Assembly: GCA_963783785.1 (NCBI GenBank)
Contig: CAWAOQ010000013.1
Span: forward strand, 87,843-151,842
Direction: 5' to 3'
From: CADEEN01 sp963783785
GTDB lineage: Bacteria > Pseudomonadota > Gammaproteobacteria > Burkholderiales > Burkholderiaceae_C
DNA: 64,000 bases
Under the pieces are notes generated by a model. That model worked only from the letters and a program-made list of their open reading frames with translations, did not search any database and was not told the DNA's origin. Position 1 is the first letter of the stretch, and every line of letters starts with the position of its first letter. A program made the position numbers and the translations under genes. Below are positions 38,111 through 48,070 of the stretch, piece after piece.

Positions 38111-39230
38111 ATGACGCTCTACATGGGTCTGATGTCGGGCACCTCGCTCGACGGCGTCGATGGCGTGCTGGTTGACTTTGCAACGGCGCAGGGTCCCCCG
38201 ATCGCGCTGCGAGCGCACCACCACCAGCCGTTCGAGCCTTCATTGCGCACGATGCTGCTCGCGCTCAACGAGCCGGGGGACAATGAACTGCACCACGCCG
38301 AACTGGCGGCAAATGCGATTGCGCGTGCCTATGCCGAGGTGGTGCAGGCGGTACTGCGCGCCGGCGATGCCTCGCCGCGCAATGTGCGGGCGCTCGGTGC
38401 CCATGGCCAGACCGTGCGTCACCGCCCGCGCGAGTTCGATGGCACCGGATACACCGTCCAGTTGCTCAACGGCGCCTTGCTGGCCGAATTGACCGGGATC
38501 GATGTGGTGGCCAACCTGCGCCAACGTGACGTGGCGGCGGGTGGCCAGGGTGCACCGCTCGCACCTGGGTTGCACGCGGCCCTGTTTGCCGCACCCGGCG
38601 AAACACGTGCGGTGCTCAACCTCGGTGGCATCGCCAACCTGACCGTCCTTGGCGCGCAGGGCGCAGTGATCGGTTTTGACTGCGGGCCCGCCAGCGCACT
38701 GCTCGACGGTTGGTGCCAACGCCACCGCGGCGCGCCCTATGACGACGATGGCCGCTGGGCTGCCAGCGGCCGCGTCATCGAATCCTTGCTGGAAGCGATG
38801 CTGGCGGAGCCCTTCTTCGCCCTTGCGCCACCCAAAAGCACCGGGCGGGACCTCTTCAATCTGGCGTGGCTCGACAACCACCTGCTGCGCCAAACCCACG
38901 ACGCCGCACCGGTCGACGTCCAGGCGACGCTGGCAGCGCTGACCATCGAGAGCATTGCGCGCGACGTGCGCCGCCATGCCGCGCGAGGCCGCGCAATTGA
39001 TCGTGTGCGGCGGTGGGGCCCGCAACTCGCACCTGATGCGGGGCTTGGCAGCGCGGCTGCCCAGCGTGCCCGTCACCACCACCGCCAGCCATGGGCTACC
39101 GGTCGATCAGGTCGAGGGCGTTGCGTTCGCGTGGTTGGCACACCGGTTTTGCGAACGTCAGCCCGGCAACCTGGCCAGCGTGACCGGCGCCCGGGGCCCG
39201 CGCCTGCTTGGGACGCTGCATCCCGCGTGA
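38111..39230 (+). CDS. anmK: anhydro-N-acetylmuramic acid kinase (one frameshift)
   Basis: AnmK phosphorylates and opens anhydro-MurNAc from recycled peptidoglycan. It starts with MTLYMGLMSGTSLDGVDGVL, the ATP-binding/catalytic signature, and has LNLGGIANLTV and FDCGPASALLD. The C-terminal IVCGGGARNSHLMRGLAARLP lies in another frame because of an extra base near 38986; corrected length is about 372 aa. Its position after the M23 peptidase fits the pathway. Confidence 0.9.
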
Positions 39231-39241
39231 GCAGCCGCAGG

Positions 39242-39264
39242 AAAAAGGCCGCCCGCAGGCGGCC
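39242..39264 (-). terminator. rho-independent terminator of erpA
   Basis: On the minus strand a perfect 7-bp stem GGCCGCC / GGCGGCC with a 4-nt loop is followed by TTTTT. It starts 23 bp after the erpA stop. The run on the plus strand is A-rich, so it does not serve anmK. Confidence 0.8.
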
Positions 39265-39286
39265 CGATCGTCAGTGCCGTCGGTGA

Positions 39287-39661
39287 TCAGGCCGAGAAAC
39301 TCGACCCGCAGCCGCAGGTCGTGGTCGCGTTCGGGTTCTTGATCACGAACTGCGCGCCCTGGAGGTCTTCCTTGTAGTCGATCTCTGCGCCCAACAGGTA
39401 CTGAAGGCTCATCGCGTCGATCAAGAGCGTGACGCCGTTCTTGGCCATCTGGGTGTCGTCTTCGTTGACCACCTCGTCGAACGTGAACCCGTACTGGAAG
39501 CCGGAGCACCCCCCGCCCTGCACGAACACGCGCAGCTTGAGGTCCGGATTGCCCTCCTCGTCGACCAACTGCCTGACCTTGTCGGCCGCGCTGTCGGTGA
39601 ACACCAGCGGCGCCGGCAGGGCGTCGGTATCGGCGGCCAGTGGTTGAGAAATCGCGTTCAT
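39287..39661 (-). CDS. erpA: iron-sulfur cluster insertion protein ErpA
   Basis: This A-type Fe-S carrier of 124 residues has the three cluster-binding cysteines in QGGGCSGFQYGF and TTTCGCGSSF. It delivers Fe-S clusters to apo-proteins in the cytoplasm. An upstream TTG is possible, but the ATG at 39661 has AAGGA about 9 bases before it and matches the family start. It is the last gene of the leftward rplM-rpsI-DUF6776-bactofilin-erpA run and is followed by a clear terminator. Confidence 0.93.
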   Translation of the reverse strand: MNAISQPLAADTDALPAPLVFTDSAADKVRQLVDEEGNPDLKLRVFVQGGGCSGFQYGFTFDEVVNEDDTQMAKNGVTLLIDAMSLQYLLGAEIDYKEDLQGAQFVIKNPNATTTCGCGSSFSA

Positions 39662-39683
39662 GGTGATCAATCCTTGTCGAAAT

Positions 39684-40085
39684 CTAGAGTCTGCTGGACG
39701 CCGCTAGCTTCAGTGCTGGGCGCTCTTCGGAATTCTTCTGCGCGCGCAATTCGCCATCGATCGTCGCGCCTTGGTGCATTTCGAGGGCCTCGTATCGAAC
39801 GTCGCCGGTGATGCGCGCCTTGGGCTGCAACTCGAGCAGTTCATCCGACTCCACCGGGCCAACGACCGTTCCGTTAATGATCACATGGCCCGCGTTGACC
39901 TTGCCGTGAACCCGGGCTTTCTCGCTGATGACCAGGATGTTGGGGTCGTCGCCGACCGCCACGACGTCACCCCGAACCTCGCCATCGATCCGCAAGCCGT
40001 CGCTGAACCGCACCTCGCCCAGCAGCACCGTGCCCTCACCGATCAGGCTGCGGATCGGCGGCTGCTTCTTGAAGAACGCCCACAT
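39684..40085 (-). CDS. bactofilin family cytoskeletal protein
   Basis: This 133-residue protein is made of short beta repeats (SLIGEGTVLLGEVRFSDGLRID ... GDVVAVGDDPNILVISEKARVHGKV), the beta-helix of bactofilins (DUF583). Bactofilins polymerise under the inner membrane and place cell-wall enzymes. The gene starts directly after the DUF6776 gene. Confidence 0.9.
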   Translation of the reverse strand: MWAFFKKQPPIRSLIGEGTVLLGEVRFSDGLRIDGEVRGDVVAVGDDPNILVISEKARVHGKVNAGHVIINGTVVGPVESDELLELQPKARITGDVRYEALEMHQGATIDGELRAQKNSEERPALKLAASSRL

Positions 40086-40086
40086 C

Positions 40087-40806
40087 TCATTGCCCTCTCA
40101 AAGTTTGGCAGTCTGGGTGGCTCGCACCCCGCCATGGCTGTCTGTCACTCGTCACCTGGACGGTTTTTACCACGGCACCACTCGGGTAGTCGACCAAACT
40201 CTCCACACGAGCATATTGGCGCAGGGTGATCGGTTGCGGCCCCACCGGCAGCGCCAGCGTCCAAGGCTTGCCGTCCAGGGTGCCCGCCAGTTGCAGGTCA
40301 TAGAGCCCCTTGAACTCGGCCGGTGCCTTGCCGCTCTGCATCACCAGCAACTGATAGCGCAGTTGGCCTGGACGCACCACCTCGGCCTGCAGGCTGCGCA
40401 CCGCCAAGCCCTCGCCAGCCGCTGGCAGCAGACGCTCGAAGAATCCAAGATCAGCTTTCAAGGCCAGTGACTCCGCCTCGGCCTGACGCAACTGCTGGGT
40501 CAGTTTTTCCTGCGTCGCACGCTCGGTCTTGAGCAGACTGTCGGCGGTGTTTGCGATCGACACGGCGCGCTCGCGCTCGTCGCGAAGGCGCTGCACGTCG
40601 GCACGCAACTGCGCGAGTTCTTCCTTGGCGCCGCGTTCCAGGCCGGCGATCTCCTTGCCGAATTCGAACGCCCACAAGGCCAACGCGGCGGAGAAACCGA
40701 ACGCCAATGCCAGCACCACCCATCGGAGCGGCCATGGCAGGTGGCTGCGCACGATCATGCGCGGCGCGCTGATCGAAAGATGGCGGCGAAGCAGTTTCCA
40801 ACGCAT
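40087..40806 (-). CDS. DUF6776-type membrane-anchored coiled-coil protein
   Basis: This 239-residue protein has one transmembrane helix (about residues 25-48), a coiled coil (about 55-110) and a beta-rich periplasmic part. The function is unknown; the family sits beside bactofilin in Burkholderiales and may act with it. The last 10 residues (ASHPDCQTLRG) look foreign, while a +1 frame gives VRATQTAKL and a stop near 40098, so a base error near 40118 is likely. Confidence 0.75.
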   Translation of the reverse strand: MRWKLLRRHLSISAPRMIVRSHLPWPLRWVVLALAFGFSAALALWAFEFGKEIAGLERGAKEELAQLRADVQRLRDERERAVSIANTADSLLKTERATQEKLTQQLRQAEAESLALKADLGFFERLLPAAGEGLAVRSLQAEVVRPGQLRYQLLVMQSGKAPAEFKGLYDLQLAGTLDGKPWTLALPVGPQPITLRQYARVESLVDYPSGAVVKTVQVTSDRQPWRGASHPDCQTLRGQ

Positions 40807-40874
40807 CGCAAAGTCCGAAACGAGAGAGGCCGCAGTATTGCGGCCTCGTCGGCTTGCAGTGTGTAGCGAAACGT

Positions 40875-41267
40875 TCAGCGCTTGCTGAACTGTTTGCGAC
40901 GGCGGGCGCCGTGAAGGCCGACCTTCTTGCGCTCGACCTCTCGTGCGTCGCGGGTGACGAACCCGGCTTGGCTCAAGCCGGGCTTGAGCGCCGCGTCGTA
41001 GTCGATCAACGCGCGGGTGATTCCATGGCGCACCGCGCCAGCCTGACCCGACTCGCCACCGCCGTGCACGTTGACCTTGATGTCGAACGCCGCGTCGTTG
41101 TTCGTCAGCATCAGCGGCTGCTTGACGATCATGATCGACGTCTGGCGGCCGAAGTACTCATCGACCGGCTTGCCGTTGACCTTGATCTGCCCGGTGCCCT
41201 TCTTGAGGAAGACGCGAGCCACCGATGACTTGCGGCGGCCGGTACCGTAGTTCCAATTACCAATCAT
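40875..41267 (-). CDS. rpsI: 30S ribosomal protein S9
   Basis: This 130-residue ribosomal protein has the family start NYGTGRRKSSVARVF and the conserved basic C-terminus GLHGARRRKQFSKR, which reaches the decoding-site tRNA. The ATG at 41267 has AAGGAG five bases upstream. It follows rplM closely, the usual pair. Confidence 0.97.
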   Translation of the reverse strand: MIGNWNYGTGRRKSSVARVFLKKGTGQIKVNGKPVDEYFGRQTSIMIVKQPLMLTNNDAAFDIKVNVHGGGESGQAGAVRHGITRALIDYDAALKPGLSQAGFVTRDAREVERKKVGLHGARRRKQFSKR

Positions 41268-41276
41268 CACCGCTCC

Positions 41277-41705
41277 TTAGATTTCCAGCGCCTTGGGCTG
41301 CTGGGCGGCGTGCGGATGCGAGGCACCCGCGTACACCTTCAGCTTCTTCACCATCGCGTAGCCGAGCGGGCCCTTGGGCAGCATGCCCTTGACCGCCTTC
41401 TCCAGGGCGCGGCCCGGGTGCTTGGCTTGCATGTCCTTGAACTTGGTGGCGTAGATGCCGCCCGGGTAGCCCGAGTGGCGGTAGTACACCTTGTCTTCGG
41501 CCTTGTTGCCGGTGACGCGCAGTTTCTCCGCATTCACCACGACGATGAAATCGCCGGTATCGACGTGAGGCGTGTAGATGGCCTTGTGCTTGCCGCGCAA
41601 ACGGAGTGCCACTTCGCTGGCAACACGTCCGAGCACCTTGTCGGTGGCGTCAATCACAAACCACTCGTGCTTCACCTCGGCCGGCTTGGCGCTGAAGGTC
41701 TTCAT
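41277..41705 (-). CDS. rplM: 50S ribosomal protein L13
   Basis: This 142-residue protein has the typical MKTFSAKPAEVKHEWFVIDA start and YRHSGYPGGI ... MLPKGPLGYAMVKKLKVY. It is an early-assembling 50S protein. It heads the rplM-rpsI run and has a long untranslated leader of about 200 nt if the promoter near 41913-41940 is correct. Confidence 0.97.
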   Translation of the reverse strand: MKTFSAKPAEVKHEWFVIDATDKVLGRVASEVALRLRGKHKAIYTPHVDTGDFIVVVNAEKLRVTGNKAEDKVYYRHSGYPGGIYATKFKDMQAKHPGRALEKAVKGMLPKGPLGYAMVKKLKVYAGASHPHAAQQPKALEI

Positions 41706-41912
41706 GAGGGTCTTTCGGTTGTTGGCCGTCACGGCATGATCTGCCGAAACGGCCCAATTGCGGCTGATCGGCCTGAATCGAACCCTCGGCACCGCTTGTT
41801 GAAGCTGCGGCCTCTCAGGCGCTGACACAGAGTGCAGCGACGTGCCACGAGCACGCCGAAGACGCTGTGCCATGATCCACGGCACTCCCCGCCGCTGACG
41901 GGAAAGCCTGCA

Positions 41913-41940
41913 AGTATAGCGAAAGTTTGTGCAGATCGAA
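41913..41940 (-). promoter_or_regulatory. candidate promoter of rplM-rpsI
   Basis: On the minus strand TTCGAT (-35) and TATACT (-10) are spaced by 16 bp. This implies a leader of about 200 nt before rplM, a place where L13-operon autoregulation could act. In the 347-bp gap 41706-42052 I see only this and a weak TTGACT (41970) facing the acetyltransferase gene. Confidence 0.45.
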
Positions 41941-42052
41941 TGCCACCGACTGGTCGCATCGGAGGGCCCTTGACTGCGCTCTCCAATTCGGTCGAGTAAC
42001 ATGCGGGAAAACCCTATATCAGGAGACTGTCGTTGATCGATCGGAGAGTGTG

Positions 42053-42781
42053 ATGGGATTTCCAGGCGACATACTGAAAACTCCCGGCCCACGGGTGGCC
42101 AATGATCGCCATGACCGGGCCCCATCGGGCAGTGGCGCCACGTTGGCGTTCGGTTGGGTACCGATTCGCTCGTTGTCCGAGCGGCACCGTCCGCGCATCC
42201 TTGCCCACTTGCTGGCGCTGTCGGAAGCAGATCGGCACTTGCGCTTCGGCTATGCAGCATCGGACGCCCAAGTGGCGCATTACGCCGACCTGATCGACTT
42301 CTCGCGGGACGAAGTGTTCGGCATCTTCAGTCGGCGCCTCGAGTTGGTCGCAATGGCCCATCTGGCGCTGTTGCCCCCCAGCGCGGTGGGCCATGCAACC
42401 CAAGCAGAGTTCGGCGTTTCGGTGTTGCCGCGGGTCCGGGGCCGTGGCTACGGCAGCCGGCTCTTCGAGTGCGCCGTGTTGCACGCGCGCAATCGGCACA
42501 TCGACACACTGATCATCCACGCCCTCAGCGAAAACACGGCCATGCTGCGCATCGTGCGCAAGGCGGGTGCCACCATTGAGCGCGACGGTGGTGAGTCGCA
42601 AGCACACCTGCGCCTGCCACCCGATGACCTGCAATCGCACGTCGATGAACTGATTGGAGAGCAGGCCGCAGAAATCGACTACGGATTCAAGGTCCATGCG
42701 CGGCGACTGGACGGGTTGCTCGACGCGATCGATGAGGTGAAGAACCGATTCGCACAGGGCGGCCAGGCAGCAAGCGAGTAG
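42053..42781 (+). CDS. GNAT family N-acetyltransferase
   Basis: This 242-residue protein has a GNAT core in residues about 40-190; the acetyl-CoA loop is VLPRVRGRGYGSRLFE (Q/R-x-x-G-x-G/A type), preceded by the strand QAEFGVSV. The C-terminal 50 residues are helical. The substrate is unknown. The ATG at 42053 has GGAGAG six bases upstream and is preferred over the longer open frame. Confidence 0.8.
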   Translation: MGFPGDILKTPGPRVANDRHDRAPSGSGATLAFGWVPIRSLSERHRPRILAHLLALSEADRHLRFGYAASDAQVAHYADLIDFSRDEVFGIFSRRLELVAMAHLALLPPSAVGHATQAEFGVSVLPRVRGRGYGSRLFECAVLHARNRHIDTLIIHALSENTAMLRIVRKAGATIERDGGESQAHLRLPPDDLQSHVDELIGEQAAEIDYGFKVHARRLDGLLDAIDEVKNRFAQGGQAASE

Positions 42782-42920
42782 TGCATCAGCTTGGTGGGGG
42801 CTACGCGGCTGCCCCGCCATTGGCTTGGGGGATCCGCTTCGAAGCCGTACCAGTTAACATGGCGGCAATTGAAACCAATTGTCGCCCGGCGATGCGCCGG
42901 CATCACCGGACCCGCTCGAC

Positions 42921-43700
42921 ATGGAACCTCTGCTGCCGTGGATTGTTGCGCTGGCCATCTTGGCGGCCGCGTTGCTCGGCTTGGTGACTTGGCGCTTTGC
43001 CCGCCAGCGCCAGCCGAAAGTCAAGCCGCTGCCGACTGAATGGTCGCTCGCCCCGCGGCCGGTGTTTTCGACCGACGAGCGCCGTGTCTACCGCCAATTG
43101 CGCGAGGCGCTGCCGCATCACATCGTGTTGTCGAAGCTGCCTTTGGTGCGCTTCTGCCAGCCCAACGATCCGCAAGAAGTTCGCTTTTGGTACGAACTGC
43201 TCGGCTCGATCCATGTGACGTTCGCCATCTGCAGCGCCAACGGGCGGGTTCTCGCCGCAATCGATCTCGACACCGACCGCGGCAATTCGCGGCGGGTCCT
43301 GCAGATCAAGCAGTCCGTGCTCGGGGCTTGCCGCGTGCGCTATCTTCGCTGCCCGGTCGATCACCTGCCTTCGGTGGCCGAATTGCAGTTGCTGGTGCCG
43401 CAGAGCGTGGCCGCATCACGTGGACCACAACCTGCGCCGAGCCGCCCGAAGCCGCGCGAAGAGGGCTCGAGGGACGGCTCCACGCGTCGACGCGAACGCA
43501 CTGCCCTGTGGCAGGACTCAAGCTTCTTCCAGGACTCTTTCTTCGCGCCTGACAACCGCCTCGAAGCTGGCCCGACCGGCGAAGTGGGCGGCGTGCAGCC
43601 GGCACGCAACTCGACATTCGGCGAGAACGTGCCAGACGACATGAGTGGCGTGGTGGTTGAAGAGCCGCGCTATCCCACCAGCGCCGGCACCCACCACTGA
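42921..43700 (+). CDS. DUF2726 domain protein with N-terminal membrane anchor
   Basis: This 259-residue protein has a transmembrane helix at about residues 5-24, then a DUF2726-like domain (about 45-165: STDERRVYRQLREALPHHIVLSKLPL ... LAAIDLDTD), a nuclease-fold-like region found also in topoisomerase-type zinc proteins. A polar, low-complexity tail of about 90 residues follows. The function is unknown. It lies 34 bp before srkA. Confidence 0.7.
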   Translation: MEPLLPWIVALAILAAALLGLVTWRFARQRQPKVKPLPTEWSLAPRPVFSTDERRVYRQLREALPHHIVLSKLPLVRFCQPNDPQEVRFWYELLGSIHVTFAICSANGRVLAAIDLDTDRGNSRRVLQIKQSVLGACRVRYLRCPVDHLPSVAELQLLVPQSVAASRGPQPAPSRPKPREEGSRDGSTRRRERTALWQDSSFFQDSFFAPDNRLEAGPTGEVGGVQPARNSTFGENVPDDMSGVVVEEPRYPTSAGTHH

Positions 43701-43734
43701 ACCCAATGGCGTCATGCGCGCCTACCATGCGCGC

Positions 43735-44791
43735 ATGACGACTGCAGCAACTTCTGCCACTCTCCCCGCGAGCTACGCCGACCTCGATCCTGCCCGCGTA
43801 TTGGGCATGCTCGATGCGCTGGGCCTGCGCGGCGATGGACGCCTGCTGCAGCTGAACTCCTACGAAAACCGCGTCTTTCAGGTCTTCCTGGAGGACAGTG
43901 CCGTGGTGGTCGCAAAGTTCTATCGTCCAGGCCGCTGGAGCGATGAGCAGATCCTCGAAGAACACGCCTTCTCGCGCGAATTGGCTGCCGACGATGTGCC
44001 AGTGATCGCGCCGCGTACGCTCTCGGTGGTCAGCGATGACGGGCATGCTGTCACGCTGCTCGGCGAGCCGCCGACGTTGGCGCGGTGGAGCAAAGGCCAA
44101 TGTGCCGCATCGCGTCGCCGTATGCGACCGCCACGCCGGCCGCAGCCCCGAGCTCGAAGACCCGATCGTGCTGCAATGGTTGGGGCGCTTTCTCGGCCGC
44201 CTGCACACGGTCGGTGCGCGCCGTCGATTCAAGTACCGACGCACGCTAGACACGGCCACCTGGGGCCACGGCGCAAGGAAACGCTTGCTCGATGGGCAGT
44301 TCATCCCGGACACCGAACTCGGACTCTGGCAGCAGTGGTGCGACGCCGCACTGTCGCGCGTCGACCGCGCGTTTGCTCGGGCCGGGCCAGTGGCTCAGCT
44401 GCGCCTGCACGGCGACTTCCATCCCGGCAACATCATGTGGCGCGACGAGGGCCCCCACGTCGTCGACCTCGATGACGCCTGCAACGGCCCCGCCATACAG
44501 GACCTGTGGATGCTGCTGTCAGGCAACCCTGCCTCGATGCGCGAACAATTGGGGCACCTGTTGTCCGGCTACCGCGTCTTCAAGCCATTCGATCCACGCG
44601 AACTGGCGCTGGTCGAACCATTGCGCACATTGCGCATGATCCACCACAGTGCCTGGATTGCCGAGCGTTGGACCGATCCCGCCTTCCCCGCGGCGTTCCC
44701 GTGGTTCGGCAGCGCGGCCTACTGGTCGCAACAGACCACCCAGTTGCGCGAACAGGTCGAGGCCATGGACGACCCGCCCGAGCTTGCCTGA
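43735..44791 (+). CDS. srkA: serine/threonine protein kinase SrkA (YihE) (one frameshift)
   Basis: This stress-response kinase of the aminoglycoside-phosphotransferase fold is about 351 aa. The N-terminal RLLQLNSYENRVFQV and VVAKFYRPGRWS give the ATP lysine; the catalytic loop is LHGDFHPGNIMW and the metal Asp is in VDLDDACNG. An extra base near 44095 separates the two halves; the exact site is uncertain because the local sequence is unusual. It is convergent with htpG. Confidence 0.85.
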
Positions 44792-44804
44792 GGCAGGCCA
44801 GGGT

Positions 44805-46679
44805 TCAGGCGGTCAGCAGCCGCGTCACGCGTTGCACATACTCGGCCGGGTTGTCCAAGTGGCCCCCCTCGGCCAGCCACGCCTGGTCGAACAGCAGGTG
44901 CGCCAAGTCGTCGAAATGCGCCTCGTCGCTCTCTAGCCGCTTGACCAATGCATGCTGCGCATTGACTTCGAGGATCGGCAGCGCCTTCGGTGCTTGCTGG
45001 CCGGCTTGCTTCAGCAACCGCGCCAGGTGTGCGCTCATGTCGCCCTCCTCGACCACGACGCAGGCCGGTGAGTCCACCAGCCGCATCGTCACACGCACGT
45101 CCTTGACGCGGTCCTTGAGCGCGGCCTTGAGCTTCTCCTGCACCGGCGCAAAGGCAGTCGCCGCTGCTTCGACCTCTTTCTTTTCGGCCTCGTCCTGCAG
45201 GGCGCCGAGATCGACACTGCCCTTGGCCACGCTTTGCAGCGGGTGGCCTTCGTACTCGTAGAGGTGACTGAGCATCCACTCGTCGACACGGTCGGTGAGC
45301 AGCAGCACCTCGATGCCCTTCTTGCGGAAGATCTCCAGTTGCGGGCTGGCCTTGGCCGCGGCCGGGGAATCGGCCGTGATGTAGTAGATCGGCTCCTGGC
45401 CTTCCTTGAGCCGCGATACATAGTCGGCGAAAGACACACCCTCGTCGGCATGCGTCGAAGAGAAGCGCAGCAGCTTTGCCAACCGCTCCTGGTTGGCGTG
45501 ATCTTCGCCGAGGCCCTCTTTGAGCACCGGCCCGAAGTCCTTCCAGAATGCGGCGTACTTGTCCTTCTGGTTCTCGGCCAGGTCTTCGAGCATCGACAGC
45601 ACGCGCTTGGTCGAGCCCTCGCGGATGGCCTTGACGTCGCGGCTCTCCTGCAGCAGTTCGCGGCTCACATTGAGCGGCAGGTCGGCACTGTCGATCACAC
45701 CCTTGACGAATCTCAGGTACACCGGCATCAGCGCCTCGGCGTCGTCCATGATGAAGACGCGCTTGACGTACAGCTTCACGCCGCCGCGCTTGTCGCGATT
45801 CCAAAGATCGAACGGCGCCTTGGCCGGGATGTAGAGCAGTTGGGTGTACTCGGTGCGGCCTTCCACGCGGTTGTGGGTGTAGGCCAGCGGCGGGTCGCTG
45901 TCGAACGAGATCTGCTTGTAGAACTCCTGGTACTGCGCGTCGGTGATGTCGCTCTTGGCGCGCGTCCACAGTGCCGCCGCCTTGTTGACGGTTTCCCACT
46001 CGTCCTTCAGCACCGTCTCGGCCTTTTCGGCGATCCACTCCTCCTTGCGCATCAGGATCGGCAGCGAGATGTGGTCGGAGTACTTGCCGATGATCGACTT
46101 GAGTTTCCAGGTCTTGAGGAACTCCTCTTCGCCCTCGCGCAGGTGCAGCGTCACGTCGGTGCCGCGCTCGGCGCGCGTGATGGTCTCGACTTCGAACTGG
46201 CCCGAGCCGTCGCTCATCCAGCGCACGCCCTCCTCGGGTTTCAGCCCGGCCCGGCGCGATTCGACCGTGATGCGGTCGGCGACGATGAAACCCGAGTAGA
46301 AGCCGACCCCGAACTGGCCGATCAGGTTGGCGTCCTTCTTCTGGTCGCCTTCGAGCTTGGCCATGAACTCGCGGGTGCCGCTCTTGGCGATCGTGCCCAG
46401 GTGCGCCACCGCCTCCTCGGCACTCATGCCGATGCCGTTGTCGCGGATGGTCACTGTCCTCGCCTCGGCGTCGAAACTCACGTGCACCTTCAACTCGGGC
46501 GCGTCCTCGTACAGCGACGGTTGGTCAAGCGCCTCGAAGCGCAACTTGTCACAGGCATCCGATGCGTTGGACACCAACTCTCGCAGGAAGATCTCCTTGT
46601 TCGAATACAGCGAATGTGTCACCAGGTGCAGGATCTGCTGCACCTCGGCCTGAAAGGCCAGGGTCTGTTTGTGGCTCAT
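44805..46679 (-). CDS. htpG: molecular chaperone HtpG (Hsp90)
   Basis: This 624-residue ATP-dependent chaperone has an N-terminal GHKL ATPase with LVSNASDACDKLRF, DNGIGM, and GQFGVGFYSGFIVAD, then the middle domain (LYVKRVFIMDD, LPLNVSRELLQ) and the dimerisation C-terminus. The frame is intact and the length normal. No sigma32-type promoter was recognised with confidence upstream. Confidence 0.97.
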   Translation of the reverse strand: MSHKQTLAFQAEVQQILHLVTHSLYSNKEIFLRELVSNASDACDKLRFEALDQPSLYEDAPELKVHVSFDAEARTVTIRDNGIGMSAEEAVAHLGTIAKSGTREFMAKLEGDQKKDANLIGQFGVGFYSGFIVADRITVESRRAGLKPEEGVRWMSDGSGQFEVETITRAERGTDVTLHLREGEEEFLKTWKLKSIIGKYSDHISLPILMRKEEWIAEKAETVLKDEWETVNKAAALWTRAKSDITDAQYQEFYKQISFDSDPPLAYTHNRVEGRTEYTQLLYIPAKAPFDLWNRDKRGGVKLYVKRVFIMDDAEALMPVYLRFVKGVIDSADLPLNVSRELLQESRDVKAIREGSTKRVLSMLEDLAENQKDKYAAFWKDFGPVLKEGLGEDHANQERLAKLLRFSSTHADEGVSFADYVSRLKEGQEPIYYITADSPAAAKASPQLEIFRKKGIEVLLLTDRVDEWMLSHLYEYEGHPLQSVAKGSVDLGALQDEAEKKEVEAAATAFAPVQEKLKAALKDRVKDVRVTMRLVDSPACVVVEEGDMSAHLARLLKQAGQQAPKALPILEVNAQHALVKRLESDEAHFDDLAHLLFDQAWLAEGGHLDNPAEYVQRVTRLLTA

Positions 46680-46766
46680 GGTCCGAATCCGAGTGAATAC
46701 AGGGTGAATGAACTGCTGCGCAGCGCAAATGGGGGCGGGCCCGGCGGCTGTCAAGAGCGAACGGCT

Positions 46767-48020
46767 TCAGCGGTAGCGGGCAATCGTCAATCCGGCCAGG
46801 TCGATCGCTGGCGCGCGCCCCGAGATCAGATCGGAGATCACGCGCGCGGTGCCGGCGGCCATGGTCCAGCCCAGGGTGCCGTGGCCAGTGGCCAGCCACA
46901 GGTTGGCCACCTCTGTGCCGCCCACTACGGGCGTGCCATCGGGCGTCATCGGCCGCAGGCCGCACCAGAATTCGGCGCGAGCGGCATCACCCCCGCCGGG
47001 GAACAGGTCGCCGACGACGTGAAGCAGCGTCCGGCGCCGTGCTTCGTGCAATTGCATCGAGTAGCCAGCCAGTTCCGCCGTACCTCCGACGCGAATGCGG
47101 TCCCCCAACCGGGTCACGGCCACTTTGTGCGTCTCGTCCATCACGGTCGACTCCGGCGCCCCGCCGGCGTCCGTGATCGGCAGTGTGATCGAGTAGCCCT
47201 TGACCGGGTAGATCGGGACGCGCACGCCAAGCGGCGCCAGCAGCTTGGGCGAGTGGCTGCCGAGCGCAACCAGGTAGGCGTCGGCCTGCATTCGTCCGTG
47301 GTCGGTCACGATGCCCGTGATGCGCTTGCCATCGGTCAACAGCGATTCGATGCTGATGCCAAAACGCAGCCTCGCACCTCGTGCGGTGGCCATTTCGGCG
47401 ATGCGGTTGGTGAATTTGAAGCAGTCACCGGTCTCATCGCCCGGCAGGCGCAGCCCGCCGACGAACTTGTCGCGCACGCGTGCCAGCGCGGGCTCGTGCT
47501 CGACGCAGCCTTCGCGATCGAGCCGTTGGTAGGCCACGCCATAGCGGTCGAGAATGGCGGTGTCCGACGCAGTGCCGTCCAGCTGCTTTTGCGTGCGGAA
47601 GAGCTGCAGCGTGCCCAGCGTGCGCTCGTCGTACCGGATGCCGGTGGATGCTCGCAGCGCCACCATGCAGTCGCGGCTGTACTCAGCCAACCGCACCATG
47701 CGGCTCTTGTTGATCTCGTAGCGCGCCGCGGTGCAATTGCGCAGCATGGCCAGGACCCAGCCGACCAGGTGCCAATCGAAATGCGGGCGGAGGACCAGTG
47801 GGCGATGGTGCATCAACAGCCATCTGATCGCCTTCAATGGCACGCCCGGCCCGGCCCATGGCGCCGAGTAGCCGGGCGAGACTTCTCCTGCATTGGCGAA
47901 GCTGGTTTCCAGCGCCGGGCCGCCCTGGCGCTCGATCAGAGTCACCTGGTGGCCATCGCCCGCCAATTCGTAGGCCGCGGTGGCGCCGATAACTCCCCCG
48001 CCCAGGATCAACACTTTCAT
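46767..48020 (-). CDS. dadA: D-amino acid dehydrogenase
   Basis: This 417-residue FAD enzyme of the DAO family has the FAD motif LILGGGVIGATAAYELA at the N-terminus and PVKGYSITLPI and GHGTLGWTMAAGTARVISDLI at the C-terminus, matching DadA. It oxidises D-amino acids such as D-alanine to keto acids, passing electrons to quinones at the inner membrane. It is divergent from amn with 50 bp between starts. Confidence 0.9.
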   Translation of the reverse strand: MKVLILGGGVIGATAAYELAGDGHQVTLIERQGGPALETSFANAGEVSPGYSAPWAGPGVPLKAIRWLLMHHRPLVLRPHFDWHLVGWVLAMLRNCTAARYEINKSRMVRLAEYSRDCMVALRASTGIRYDERTLGTLQLFRTQKQLDGTASDTAILDRYGVAYQRLDREGCVEHEPALARVRDKFVGGLRLPGDETGDCFKFTNRIAEMATARGARLRFGISIESLLTDGKRITGIVTDHGRMQADAYLVALGSHSPKLLAPLGVRVPIYPVKGYSITLPITDAGGAPESTVMDETHKVAVTRLGDRIRVGGTAELAGYSMQLHEARRRTLLHVVGDLFPGGGDAARAEFWCGLRPMTPDGTPVVGGTEVANLWLATGHGTLGWTMAAGTARVISDLISGRAPAIDLAGLTIARYR

Positions 48021-48070
48021 CGGCCTGCCTCCAGCTTCCGCAGTGTAAGGACCCGCTGCACAATCGACCC

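Noticed and set aside
41775..41795. GGTTCGATTC-like sequence on the minus strand suggesting a tRNA T-arm
   Set aside because: The flanking bases do not form the 5-bp T stem and no anticodon or acceptor arm can be drawn.
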